Assembly (NCBI GenBank): GCA_024305405.1
Contig: JAKNDB010000068.1
Location: forward strand, 5,068,501 to 5,132,500
Direction: 5' to 3'
Source: Dirofilaria immitis
Lineage: Eukaryota; Nematoda; Chromadorea; Rhabditida; Onchocercidae
Length of the DNA: 64,000 nucleotides
The notes beneath the pieces were generated by a model. That model worked only from the letters and a program-made list of their open reading frames with translations. It was not told where the DNA came from and did not search any database. Both the position numbers and the translations under genes were made by a program. This document shows positions 25,501 to 37,800 of the stretch, piece after piece (within the stretch, counting starts at the first letter, position 1; every line of letters starts with the position of its first letter).

Positions 25501-26058
25501 AATGGACACCTTTTATTGAAAGATCTAAAGTTGAAATTTTCTTAGTTTCATAAAATTTTACAGGATGAAAGTGACGCAAAAACATGGCACCTTGCGAGTG
25601 GGACATCAAAAATGGAACGTTTGCAAGTTGAACATGATATGGAGGAAGATGTATCAGATGATGACAGGAATGAAGATATGGAAGCAGTTGATGCGTTGGA
25701 ACAATACTGGATCTATACAAAAAGTTTCATTGCTAATCAAGAACCTGTCAAAGCTGAACGGTTACATACTATCTTCAGGTGATCAAGTTTTATGTGTTTC
25801 CAGTGTTTCTGTCTTGTATTTTGTACGCTAGTAATTGTAGAGTTGGCAATTTCGTATATTCATCCCGGTTTATTTCGCGAAAGGTCATCTTCTTTCCGCT
25901 TTCAGATGAAATTTTTTTTCAGGATGTTCGCAAGTCCAGGACAGCATGGACCCACATTAGAAGATGTTGTTGCATTTTTGCAGCGGAAAGTAAAAATGAA
26001 TTTGCTGTCTTGTGTTAATGGGTTATACAAGGTTGTAAAAGACACATCTACTCAATAA
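19574..26058 (+). CDS. apc-2: APC2, cullin-like subunit of the anaphase-promoting complex, two homopolymer frameshifts
   Basis: Sixteen exons: 19574-19638, 20036-20165, 20613-20694, 21305-21446, 21753-21891, 22276-22392, 22551-22755, 22922-23039, 23292-23452, 23714-23895, 24176-24306, 24622-24690, 24767-24956, 25125-25230, 25564-25778 and 25923-26058, about 729 residues, near the C. elegans length as I recall it. Diagnostic pieces are CLRRLDPTC, RPDTVRCIITYITG, DWVPDPPDANPS, the cullin-homology NMLVSVYGSKEIFVKEYREL, INARIISSFFWPKIENEEF and the C-terminal winged helix with GPTLEDVVAFLQRKVKMN. APC2 scaffolds the APC/C ubiquitin ligase with APC11. Two breaks: GGG at 24227-24229 needs a fourth G to reach QQCEVMLKDM, and six A at 25191-25196 need a seventh to reach RLEWWQNSGVVYVSA. 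The second exon probably uses a GC donor at 20166. Exons 3-4 and the weak acceptor of exon 7 are the least certain. Confidence 0.93.
20166..20167 (+). other. Candidate GC splice donor in apc-2
   Basis: AGCAAG|GCAAAT after exon 2 keeps phase 0. An alternative GT donor nine bases upstream (GTT|GTTAGC) also keeps phase, so this GC-AG call is tentative. Confidence 0.4.
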
Positions 26059-27242
26059 TAAATTAATAATGTTGTTGTATTGTTTTGTTATATACAGTAC
26101 TGCTGAAAATTAAAAAGATTCGTATCAAATGTATATGAAGTTTTCATGACGAGTTGAAGAAATTCATCTTTGACAATTATTTGTTTCATATTCATTTTTT
26201 GACGATGAAAGTATTTTTTTAATTGAAGGGAAGAATTCGTACCTCAGTTTTTTTTTTAAGCTAACGAAGGGAATCATTATATTCAAAATAATTTTCATGT
26301 TATATTTTTCTGAATTCTCGATCTAGTACATTCCGAAATATTTCGCTTATTTTTTTGGAAGCTCGGGTTTGATCTTAAATCATCAAACTGATGAAAAATC
26401 AACATATCCTAGAATGAATTTGATTCCAGTATTTTCCTTCAAATTTAGTTTAGTATCATACATATTTTTATCTGAGTGTTTTGAAAGTGGCCTGCTAAAT
26501 ATTTAATATATCAAGCGTTACATTAAGCTAATCAAGTTTCGTTTAAAAATTTAAGTTTGGAGTTTCGTTTGGAAGAGCACTAGTTGTAGTTTCGCATTTA
26601 TCTATGTAGATTTCTATTAATTGGAAAAAATAAGCGACGACGATAGTTCGGTCGTTATTTTCGCACTTCATTTCTCAACATGGTACTATTTATTAATCGA
26701 ATTGTTCATTCCCCAGAAGATTTTAATTATTTTTCATTTTCAGATTGTGAAATTCCTTTTATCCAGTATTTCATTTCTTCTATTTTAATATTAGGTTCAG
26801 TGCGTAGTAAGTGCATTTGTAATTCTTTTTCATCGTACTTAGAGATCATCATATTTGGAAGATTCCAGATAAGCTGATACTGGGATTTAATCCTTGCTTG
26901 CTAAGTTTTATTTAATGACTTACTTTAACTGCTTGCATTTCTGATGATTATAATTTGCCTCGCTCCTATCGTAATTTTTTAGATCATAAAGAGAAATTAA
27001 ATCCAAAAAAAAAGTTACAGTAGATGTGCATTTTGATTGTTGATATCGTGATATACCAAATAAGATGATAATTAGTTATCTTACGGATTCTCGATTCTCG
27101 TTAATCAAAGAATAAATTGCCTTATAATGAGGTTAATGCCACGATTATAAATTAGTTAAACTCTTATATCGTTATTTTCAGTTCTTTTTTGGTCTATATT
27201 TCTAACCGAAAATTTGAACATATTGCTACTCGATATTATTCT
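26059..27242. other. Intergenic region, no gene seen
   Basis: About 1.2 kb between apc-2 and the pyrophosphatase, AT-rich. An open frame at 26680-26877 is hydrophobic, lacks splice context and looks like chance. An acceptor-like TTTTCAG ends at 27181, upstream of the next gene. Confidence 0.45.
27174..27181 (+). promoter_or_regulatory. Candidate spliced-leader or 5'-UTR acceptor for the pyrophosphatase
   Basis: A TTATTTTCAG-type acceptor ends 61 bases before the first ATG at 27243 and no upstream coding exon is visible. Confidence 0.45.
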
Positions 27243-28717
27243 ATGCGATTATTGTACAGAAGTATATTACTCTTTGTAACAAAAGCAATATTTCCGAGGG
27301 TACCAATAACTGTTTCTAATTTTTCAACAGCTGCTTTGCGATCATCAATGTCTACTGCAAAATACACTATCGAAGAATTTGGTTCGTTATATGATTTGGA
27401 TTATAGAGTATATTTCAAGGATCAAAATGGCTCTTATATCTCACCGTGGCATGATATACCTTTGTTTGTAAATGAATCAAAGAAAATTTATAATATGGTA
27501 ATTGAAATTCCTCGATGGACAAATGCTAAAATGGAAATATCAACCAAAGAATCGATGACACCTATTAAGCAAGATGTCAAGAATGGTAAACCGCGATTTG
27601 TGGATAATTTCTTCCCATTCAAAGGCTATATTTGGAATTATGGTGCTCTTCCACAAACGTGGGAAGATCCGAAGCATCAAGATCCAACTACGGGGCTAAC
27701 GGCGATAATGATCCAATTGATGTGATTGAAATTGGTTCCAAAATCCATCGACGTGGTGATGTAATATCAGTAAAAGTTGTTGGCGTTATTGGTTTGATTG
27801 ATGAAGGTGAAACGGATTGGAAATTAGTTGCTATTGATGTAACGGATGAGAAAGCAGATGAAGTTAGTGAAATTAAGGATGTAGAAAAGCATTTTCCGGG
27901 TCTTTTGAAAGCAACACGTGAATGGTTCCGAAATTACAAAATTCCGACAGGTAAATCAGCGAACCAGTTTGCATTTAACGGACTATTCAAAGATGCTGAC
28001 TTTGCACATGGTAAGTGATAAGTTTTTTTCCATTGACTGTTTGATAGGAGTAGATGTTAAAATAACTTTAATTGCTTTCTCTAATTCGATAATTTTGTTT
28101 CAATAAGATAGTTCTTTTTGGAAGGTGAATTGCATTCTTAATAATAAATGACAAAGATTATTGCTAGCTTGAGTCAAGTGAATATTTTGTCTATTTTTAT
28201 TTTTATTCTAAATCATTGAAGTTATGGTGAAAACGAAAGGGTTGTTATTCCGTATTAAGATATTTGTCTTATCAATTCCAATAAATTTAGATTAGTGCTA
28301 ATTTTGAACTGATTCCGGTTAATTTAAACGATCGTTTCGTTAAATAGTAGTATTTTCATTAAATTATCGTATTTTTTTAAATTCTCATTTGATTTTGAAG
28401 ATATGATATAAGAATTGTTTATTGTTTTCATTTATTAAGATTAAGTTCTATTTTGGTGAATTTTCCAGTAATGTTGATGTCATGGTTAAAGTATACAAAT
28501 TTTTAGATATTATTTCTCAAACGCATGAATTCTGGAAGCGTTTAATCAAAGAACCATCACCAGAGCTCAATACTGAAATGAAAAATGATGTCGATGGAGC
28601 AGCACATGTAGCGAATAGTGATATGTGGAAAAAGTTATTGCCCAACAACCATCATTGAATGCTAAGAAAGATGTTCCAAAGAAAAAATTAGATAAATGGC
28701 ATTATATCGAGGAGTGA
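27243..28717 (+). CDS. pyp-1: Inorganic pyrophosphatase (family I), two homopolymer frameshifts
   Basis: Two exons, 27243-28010 and 28507-28717, about 326 residues. The enzyme splits pyrophosphate to phosphate using magnesium. Seen in order: [34 protein letters not shown], the loop [20 protein letters not shown], the metal-binding [13 protein letters not shown], and the C-terminal THEFWKRLI and DKWHYIEE typical of worm enzymes. The first 35 residues ([20 protein letters not shown] onward) are basic, hydrophobic and lack acidic residues, like a mitochondrial presequence; a second ATG at 27348 (MSTAKYT) would give a cytosolic form. Two breaks: GGGG at 27692-27695 needs a fifth G to read TTGANGDND, and five A at 28629-28633 need a sixth to read [14 protein letters not shown] instead of ending early. 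Confidence 0.95.
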
Positions 28718-29840
28718 TTTCGGATAGACATTCTCCAAACTTGTTTAGCACCGACCTGTATTCATTAACCCTACTGTTTTAATTAATTAGAGGTTATTAT
28801 ATCTTATTTGTTTTTTAATCAAATTAATTAATAATGGAAAAAATGATGAATTAGTTTTTAACTCAGTGAATGTCTTATATTTGAAAGCGCAAAGAAAAAA
28901 ATTCACAAAATTGTTGAATATATTGTCTGTTAACCGTTTTTCTAAATTCGCATTTTTTTACCATTTTATTTTCACTTTGTCTTATTATTATTTATTTTAT
29001 AATATTATAAACGAAAAATCGATGAAAATTTCTTTTGTAATGCAATAAATTGAAATATTTAATCTTATTGAATTGAAATATATTAGGTTTAATTATATTT
29101 CAGCGTGAATTTTAAATTGAGGAATTATATAAGGTTGAATTTATATTTATTTTTTCCTTTAATTTTTATAGATCTTCCTAGAAATTTATTTTTGTGTTTA
29201 GCACGTATCACTTACTTTCTAAGCTTCTTTATGATATCTGATTTTTTCGTGAGGTTGATTCATTCTGTCTTTTGTTGTCATGCTATGTTATTATTTTAAT
29301 AAAAATTAATATATTTAATTATTTCTTTTCTCCTTTCTCTTTATTCATTAATAAAAGATATATCTTATCAGAGTTGAAGTAACTGAATTAAGTAAGAAAA
29401 AATTAAATTGATCAATTAGTAGAATTCCTGCTAATATTGATAATGTATATGTTCATTTTTAAATTTTTACGAGAATAAGGAACTTTCATGAGAATTTTGA
29501 AGTCAATAGTGTTTATTTTCCGGAACATGGTCGTTATTTAAGATTACTGTAACGATTTATAGTTATTCTTAATTTTAAGCTTGGAAATTTTTTCTAATAC
29601 AAATCGGGAAATAAAGAATGAGACCTAGTAGTTCTTCTTGATTCATAGTTACCGTAATGAATCTTAGGTACTTAGTTTTTATTTGTTACGTTTTTTAATC
29701 TATTTTACTTGCTAGCCTTTCGCACTCTATCTTTATAAGAGGAAAGGTAGGTATTTTAAATATACAACCAAATGAATAGGAGATATTCTCGGATATTTTG
29801 GAAATATATATGCTAGAAATTCAGCGACTTGTTAATACCA
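28718..29840. other. Intergenic region, no gene seen
   Basis: About 1.1 kb, strongly AT-rich. The small open frames near 28866-29048 and 29105-29299 are poor in composition and unsupported. An ATTCAG at about 29817-29822 lies close to the next gene's ATG and could be a trans-splice acceptor. Confidence 0.45.
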
Positions 29841-32800
29841 ATGGACGAAGATTTGGAAACATCGGATGATGCTGATAAATTTGATAACAGTAATGGTGAA
29901 AAGAATGAATTACAATACCATGAAGCAGCACAACAGCTATGCGAGGAAATTAATAGTCAGTTCTAGTTTGTTCTTTGTCTCAAATTTTTGTAATTTCCGG
30001 ATTGTTTATTTAGAGTACTAAATTATATAATTGCAATTAGTGTATAATATCTTGTGATTCTAAATTATAAATTCGGCTAATGATTTCAGATAAATTTTTT
30101 TATCATCGTGGTGCTGTAATTTTGTGTAGAGAAAATTGTTGTCCCTAGTTTTTACAGATAAATTTTGTGAAGTCTGAATAAAATTGCTATTTGAGTGATA
30201 ATTTTGCGAAGCTAGAGTTTTTTGTGATATGTGAAAGGTGAACTGTAGTGAATAATTCTATGATTTCTTAAATTCTCAATTAATTTTAGTGTAATATTTC
30301 GATTGAAGTTCATTTTAGAGCTAACAATGGAAATTTGTGAAGGTGATGAAAGGAATGATGATCTTCGTTCTCAAAGGTATTTGCAACAAGCTGATAACTT
30401 GGAAGAAGATTTCGCCAAGGTTGAATTTCTTTTCTTTTTAACACTTAAAATTAGTTCTGTATCATTGCTGCTCTAACTATTTTAAAGCTTTACAATAAGT
30501 TGGATGAATTAATAAACTGGAATAATTTTTAGACTCAGTCTTGTCGTTACATGATGACTGATGCGAAATTAATGAAATCTTTATCAAAACTTATTGCTGC
30601 AGAAATTCATGGCTTTCAGAAAGATTCAGCAGAAGGGAACAATTACTATGCATTCTTTCGTTCAAACATTGGTATGTTTAATAATTTTATTTTGTAAAAT
30701 TTAATTTTATAATCGATAGAGCAACTGTGTTTTCGGAATTTTGGAATATCTTACTTAAATCTTCTATCACAAAAACGATGTTCAGTTCACAAAAGTCGTG
30801 TTCGATGAAATCATGAAGGCGATGTTTCGTAAATTCTAAAATCATGACACACACATGACAGATCATAGATATATTTTTGTTCATTTTGGATAAAGTTTTT
30901 GCTGACTTTAAGAAACCAGATCAGCAAATGGGGACTTGTGGCAATTGAGAACTCAAAAGCTATTGTTGGTTGTTAACTATTATCTATCGATCAGATGTAA
31001 TAAGCGCCTAATTGTTTCCATTATTGAAATATCATTTCTGGAGATTTATTTATTGATTCATTCTCGATTCATTTTATCAGTTTTGAATATTTTATGAAGT
31101 GATTCACATATTAATTTCAAGTATTTTTTATAAGGAGATAAATTTTCATAGCTTTCAGACAAAAAAGAAAACAATTCATATAAGAACAAAGCTAATAAAT
31201 ATGGATAAGCGTTCATTTATCTTCTTATTTTATTTCTATTCGCCTTCGATACATTATTACTAAATTAATACATTAATTATTGATAAATGATGAACAAAGT
31301 AGACATGATATTGATAACAGTAGTGGTGAAAAAAAGTGGTGGTGAAAAGTGTGAGGAAGAATATCTGGTTAGGGAAAATAGACGAGGAAAATATTTTTAC
31401 TGTTTCGGGTGCAAGTTGTGAATACTTTCGGTTCGGATTTAAGTTTAAGTTGCTCTAAAATTTTATTTGAAAGCATGAGCTTAATAATACAGAATAGATC
31501 AGTATTGTCTGTCTTTTTATTAAATTTCAAATTTAGATGAATGAAATTTATGTAATTAAAAATTTATATAATTTTTTTCCAGCAAGGAATAAATTATTAT
31601 CTTGAATAAAAGTTTATGATTTACCAAATTTCGATCTAAAGTTTCAAGAATGAATCTTCGATGCACATTCAAAAAATGGCAATTAATAGTAATTTTTCAA
31701 CAAAAATGAACGCAAACTTCAAGGTCATACTGTAATGCTGAAGTGTTAATTAGATTCTCTAAAAGTTAATAGTTTGAAAAAATTCGCTTTTTAAAAAATT
31801 GGCGCTTTATAATTTATAATCTTAAATAGATCTTTCCAGAAAACTTTTTGAAAAATGAATGTGGCTTGATCGAAGTAGATGGAAAAACAACTCTCGATAA
31901 TCAGCAATCAAGCTGGGCAACATTCGGCAATCTTTTTATGAACAATATTCTCAGTCTTCCACCTGCTTTGTCATGCCTGTAATTGTTTTTCTTTTTTCAG
32001 TAACTGGACTTTTAAAATGATTTAGTTAAAAGAATTCATCAATAAGTTTATCATCCAGTCAATATTTTTTTAGGGATTTGCAACATATTTAATAACTAAT
32101 AAGTTGATAAATTTGACTGTTATTTCGATTAAACCTAGCAGTTTTCAGCCTTGAATTTCAAAATCAATTTATTTATTACTTTTCTAGTAAATTCTGTTTG
32201 CAGATCAATGATTGATCATTGACAATAAAAAAATTGCTGATCAAATTGATAAATCTATAGGAATATCAAGAAAGTTCGGATGTTTTCATAAACTTACCAC
32301 ATTGACCAGAAGTTTTTCTGTTAATAAATCGTTTTTAATGTTTCAATCATTTAGTGGGCCGTTATTGCTGGATGAAATCCCGAAAGAAATGGATGACCAA
32401 TTTAAGAAATTGAAAAAGAAAACGGAAAAGAAAGTAGAAAAACAAAATTAAAAGAAGGTGAAGAAATGGTACAGTTACAAGAAGTTGAAGTGAGTTATTG
32501 GTGCAGAGTATTTTTTCTTTGCTTAGAATGGATAATGGAAGTGGTCGGCTAAGAAACTAAGAGTTAAAATCCACTCAAATTTTTAGAAATTATAATTTGC
32601 TAAAATGGCCAGCTGAAATCGTATTTACCAATTTGTTTTATTCTAAACATTTCTGTATTAAGCGTTTACGTCAATGGTAGATCAGATATTGATATGTCAA
32701 TGAGTAATCTTTTTTCTTAAAAAATAAGATTTCTGAAAGCTATAAAAGTGGTAAAGAAAGGTATTAGTGGTGTAAATTTTGGAAAAAGTGGAATAAACAT

Positions 32801-33432
32801 AACTTTAGGAGGAAGAATTACAACGACGAACTGATCCACTTGCTAAGCAGCTTGATCATGTCATGCACTGTTTGAAAAGTTGTTTGAAGCAACGTAATAC
32901 GAAATCAATCAATTATTTCGAATTTTGTTTTCATCCAACGGATTTCTCGCGTTCTGTGGCGAATGCTTTCTATACATCATTTTTGTTGAAGGAAAATAAA
33001 GTTGGGCTAGATATTGGTGATGATAATATGCCATGTTTAAGTAAGTTTTGCAATTATTTTTGTGGCTGCAAAAATTGTGTAATATTTAAGTTTAAAAATT
33101 GAAAATTTTTAGGTTGGTAGTTAGAATCAGTGCATCAAAAAGTAATGATGATGTAGATATGAGAGTCGCTGTAGTTTTTCTAATTTTTGGCTAAGGCTGC
33201 AACATAAATTGATATTTATCTTCAGTCATTTTAATAAGTAATTTGTGATATTTGCCTGTGTAAAATGTGATACATTTTGGAACTTTTAGGTTTAATTAGT
33301 AATGCTGAACGGAAATCTCTTGAAGATAGTGCTGACCAGGACAATCGTGCTGTTATAAGTTTTAGCTATAAAGATTGGCAAGAAATAGTTACAGTGTTAG
33401 ATATCAGGAATTCAATTATAACTGACTATTAA
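29841..33432 (+). CDS. nse-4: NSE4 kleisin of the SMC5/6 complex, one homopolymer frameshift
   Basis: Seven exons: 29841-29955, 30319-30419, 30533-30671, 31840-31978, 32355-32489, 32809-33040 and 33290-33432, about 334 residues. NSE4 bridges the SMC5 and SMC6 heads and binds NSE1 and NSE3 for DNA repair and chromosome segregation. The N-terminal kleisin region includes YLQQADNLEEDFAKTQSCRY and LSKLIAAEIHGFQKDS. A SSWATFGNLFM linker and a lysine-rich coil follow. The C-terminal winged helix is diagnostic: INYFEFCFHPTDFSRSVANA, FYTSFLLKENKVGL, then AVISFSYKDWQEIV. The frame breaks at 32438-32442, where five A must be six to run from KKVEK into TKLKEGEEMVQLQEVE; as written it stops within two codons. 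The first exon is acidic and less conserved, and its ATG is the least certain point. Confidence 0.9.
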
Positions 33433-34867
33433 TGTGTTTATCTCAATCAAATTTCTAGATCTAAATATTATTGTTTAATACAATTTTTGTATTTCTTTTC
33501 CCTGTAACTAGATCTCAAAATTTCGATCACTTCTTTGGTTTAAGTGTCTTTTATTTTACCTCGAATGCATATATTGATGTTCCCAGTTAGAGCTTCTAAT
33601 TTACTAATACAACTTAAACTTTATGATATTATCTGCCATTATTTCAGATTTATTGTTCCCTGTTTACTTCAGGATTTACTATTTTTCGCATAAGAGAACT
33701 AATTTTCGAAATTATTAGATTTCTCATTTATGAACTATGAAAATATTATGTACGTCAGCTTTCAAAAAAATTTTCAGACTGAAAATTCAGTTTTTATACA
33801 TATATATTTAGATGTTCATGAAAGAAATTTGTCATCTGCCATCTCTGAAAAAATTAAGAGCTCGTTGTCTTTGAAACGAGTTATGTTATGTTATAAATTT
33901 TCTTATGCGATGCTTTTAGATTGATCTCCATCTGTGATGCTGTCTGTAATTGTTTATTTATGCATAATATCATAAAAATTTCATTGATATTTTTAAGGAT
34001 ACGCGCCATTTATAAACATATTTTGACGAATTCTGTTTCAGCGACATTGTAATGCGTTATGGTTTATTCCTAAATAACTTATTTATCCATCTGATTACTG
34101 TTGGAGATTTTGTGCTTAAATTTTAATTTAAAAAAATAACAATTCTTGTTTTTCGTAAGAGTTAAACAGTTTAAGTAGGATGGTATATCTCTGAAATTGC
34201 TCTAGTTTTTATAAACATCATTGATAATTAGAAGTTTGAAAAGTTTGAAATACTGGGATATTAACGTAACACATTTGGAATAGAAATGGTATATATCGGT
34301 ATATATCGTAGTTTAAGTTTATTCGGTTTCAGATCCTTATATGAATTCATTAATTCCGATAATCAAAAATTAAACTATTGCTTTTAGAAGCAGGTACGAA
34401 TATTTCATACGAGCTTGTTTATGTTGAAAATTAGATCATTTTAAAATCTTTGTATAACCGAAGTTATCTAGAAGAAAGCTTATTAGTTATCATTAACTAC
34501 TTTGCTAATATTTGAGCATATTGACAACGTCCTCTGTTTTTATGTTCTTTCCGTCGATGCATGATATAGATTCTCTGTTTCAGAAAACCCATCATTAGTA
34601 GTATTTTTAACTGTTTATGGATTGTATTTGTGATACCTTCATAATTTTTGGATGATAATATTGCATTCATGGGATAATTCTTTTCTTATGATTATTAAAA
34701 GTATATTTCATCAGTATTACACTTTGCATTTATACATTTAAATTACAAGAAGTCATATATATTATCTTTACTGTAAATGGAAAGCAATGAAACATAGGAA
34801 TATCAATAATGTGTATTTTTCCGTCAATTGTCCTTCTTTAGATCTCGATTAGGTATAATATTGTTTT
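33433..34867. other. Intergenic region, no gene seen
   Basis: About 1.4 kb of AT-rich sequence. A CTTTAG near 34838-34843 precedes the next ATG by about 25 bases and is a possible trans-splice acceptor. The open frame at 33730-33924 has no splice context and no recognisable motif. Confidence 0.45.
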
Positions 34868-37800
34868 ATGATGACGTCTAAAACATCCAAAATTTCTTAT
34901 ACGATCAGCGATTCACGTTGGTCTGGGACTGTGGTGGAGCCGTATAATTTTATTAATGTTACGGAAACAATCCAACCAGTTGAGCCTTATTTTGATAAGC
35001 AGGAATCCGGTATGTCATTTTGAATATTTAAATGTTTGAAAAATGCTTAAATTAGAAAGGAATTTTTGTTTTTTGAATCAAATGGAGAGATCGAAACTAA
35101 GAAATGATTTGACTACTTAAATATCGTACTTTTATATGACTTTTCTAATTCATGTGTATATAATACTATTTCATTTATTTTCTACCTGATATCTTTTATG
35201 CATTCAAATTGCATCATTCATTCGTTACCTTTGTTCTTTGTCTTTCCTGTTTCATCAAATGCTATCTCATATTTTTGTAAAAAATATAAATTATAATTTC
35301 TGAATGACAATTTTGCAGGCTTCATATGCACAGTTTGTAAAATATCTATTGAAAAAGATCGCACTGATTTAATAGCACATTACAAATCTGATTGGCATCG
35401 GCACAATCTTCATCGGGTCTTGCAAGGGCGACCATTGCTTACTGAGGATGAATTTGAGCAAATGATATCTGAAAATAGTAGGTTATCAAAAATTTATTTA
35501 AAAAAACAGACGTAGGTTGAATAATACTTATTTTAATTTAAAAAATTGATTTAGGCTTACTAAGAAAATATTTGATAAAAAGCTGGAAACTAAGCCTCTA
35601 ACTTATTGCATTGCTTCGTAATGAATGAAATTTAATTTTATGTTTAAAAAATAATTTTTCGAAAGTAATGTTTTTTTGTGTATCGATTTGCTAAAAATAA
35701 GAATGAATGAGTTTATTATTGCAGATCAGCTAAGCTCATTAGATACAGAAAGTGATGATGAGATAATACCATTTACTGGCGGAGCTCATGCTTATTTCAT
35801 AAGCGATGGAACGGTATATTCCATATATCAATGTATTTTACTTAAAAACGAGATTATATCTCGAAATTTGTTCCAACGTCCATTGGATTGTGCTATTTTG
35901 CTGCTTTCTGCTGGCCATTTCTGTGGTGGAATTTTCAAGAAGTAAGTTCTAATAGTGAAAAGAATTTGATGGATAATGTATTCTACTTAGCAAGAGATTA
36001 TCTTACGAACAAAGCAATGATCCTGATGTTCATCATATATACTTATTACTTTTATATTATAGATAAGATATCAAATATCTTAAAATCAATTTGTGATACA
36101 AAAGAGAGAACTTATTAATCTGCATATAAAGCGATAAAGAGATTAAGGGAATTACGAATCTGTATATAAAAAGAGATGAGACATAAGTTCAAATTTTCTA
36201 ATCAAAATTGCAAGAAATAAGGAGATCCTGATATGCACTAATTATATTCATGTTTCCTTTTTATTATTTCTATATTATACATTGTCAAATATCATAAAAT
36301 TTTGATATAGAAAAGTAATTCCTGATTTCAATGAACTATAAGTGTTAAATTACGAGATTTACATAAGTTTTTATTTGAATTCATCCGCTGCTTTACTTCA
36401 GTCATGAATTAGTTACACATAAGAGTTTCCATCGCTATGTTATTCGAGCGAAACAGGGAACGACGCAATCAGTATCCGATGGGCGTGGAACTGCTGCGAA
36501 AAGTGCTGGTGCATCTGTGAGAAGGTTGAAATTTTCCGAAAGATTTTGAATAACTGATCAGCATATCTTAATTAGTTAATAATTAATAGAAATGAGTAAT
36601 TTTATGATCCACAAGGAAATATATATATATATACTGTAACCATTACCGAAAGGGTAACCCCTTGAAAATTCTCCGTGATTGGGATCGGGAATTGCAATTA
36701 TTCCCCTGAACAAGGAGTTTCCAGTAAGTGTATATATATACATATATATATACCTACATTAGTGGGACAACAAACGATCCGATATGAGTAGTAAGCGGTA
36801 CAATGGTGAGAATTTTTAAAGCAGAATTTTTAAAGCATTGATAGAAAATATGGGAATTTGATAGATATTTTTGTAATTGATTATGTTTGCGACCATACCA
36901 TATATATATATGTATTTGTTACTCGTCAGTATACATTTTCAAGAATCAACGGTATATTGAGTCATAATTGGTTTTGAATATGTATTCTGATTAGTAGCCT
37001 AATGGTTGAATATCTTATTATAAACGATAATATTCTCTTTAAGAATATAACAGAATTTACTTCAGGAAGAGAAATTCTGGAATTGCATAAGCCATATTCT
37101 AATAATTTTTCATCCATTTTAGCTTGATCATTAAATGTTTTTAATTGTAATAAGACGATATTTTAAGTTAGATTATATTAATTATCAAATCATAAACTGC
37201 ACACATTAAAATATCTTAAATCATACACTAAAATATCTTGAAAAGCAATGTGCAATAAACTGTTTTACCTTGGGAACAACATTAGTCCACCTATTGCACT
37301 ACAGTATCAGCTTTCCTTCTAAATATTTAGTTTTTTTACTGATTTTTGCTCTTCACTTGAATTAAAAGTCATGTAGATTTATTCTTTTCATATTTTTTGT
37401 AGGAATTTCATATGGTCTTTCATTAATTTTTAAATTTTTAGCATATTTTTTTAGGTATAACGAAAAAGCTTTAAAGGATGAAATTCAATGTTTGTTGGCA
37501 AGTTGGTCGGAATTATTGGAACAAAGTCCATTAATATTTGTGCGTTGTCCAATGTCGCTAAGGCAATATATTTTTTTCTTCCCCGAAATTCTTTAATAAA
37601 CCAAATATGATTAGACTTATGTAGATTTCATACATAGTATGTAATGTTTTTTCTTACTGATCTTTGCTTTCTACCATATGATTAGACTGGTTAATCGCGG
37701 GAATGATAATGATTTTTCAACTGTGTTCAATACCTATAGCAACTTAGGAATGCTATTCATTTTCCTATTAATACATTAAAAAAGAAAAACTCGGATAACA

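Noticed and set aside
31300..31345. Echo of nse-4 exon 1 (GATAACAGTA-TGGTGAAAA) inside its third intron
   Set aside because: The match is about 25 bases with differences in A- and G-rich sequence. It could be chance and does not extend.
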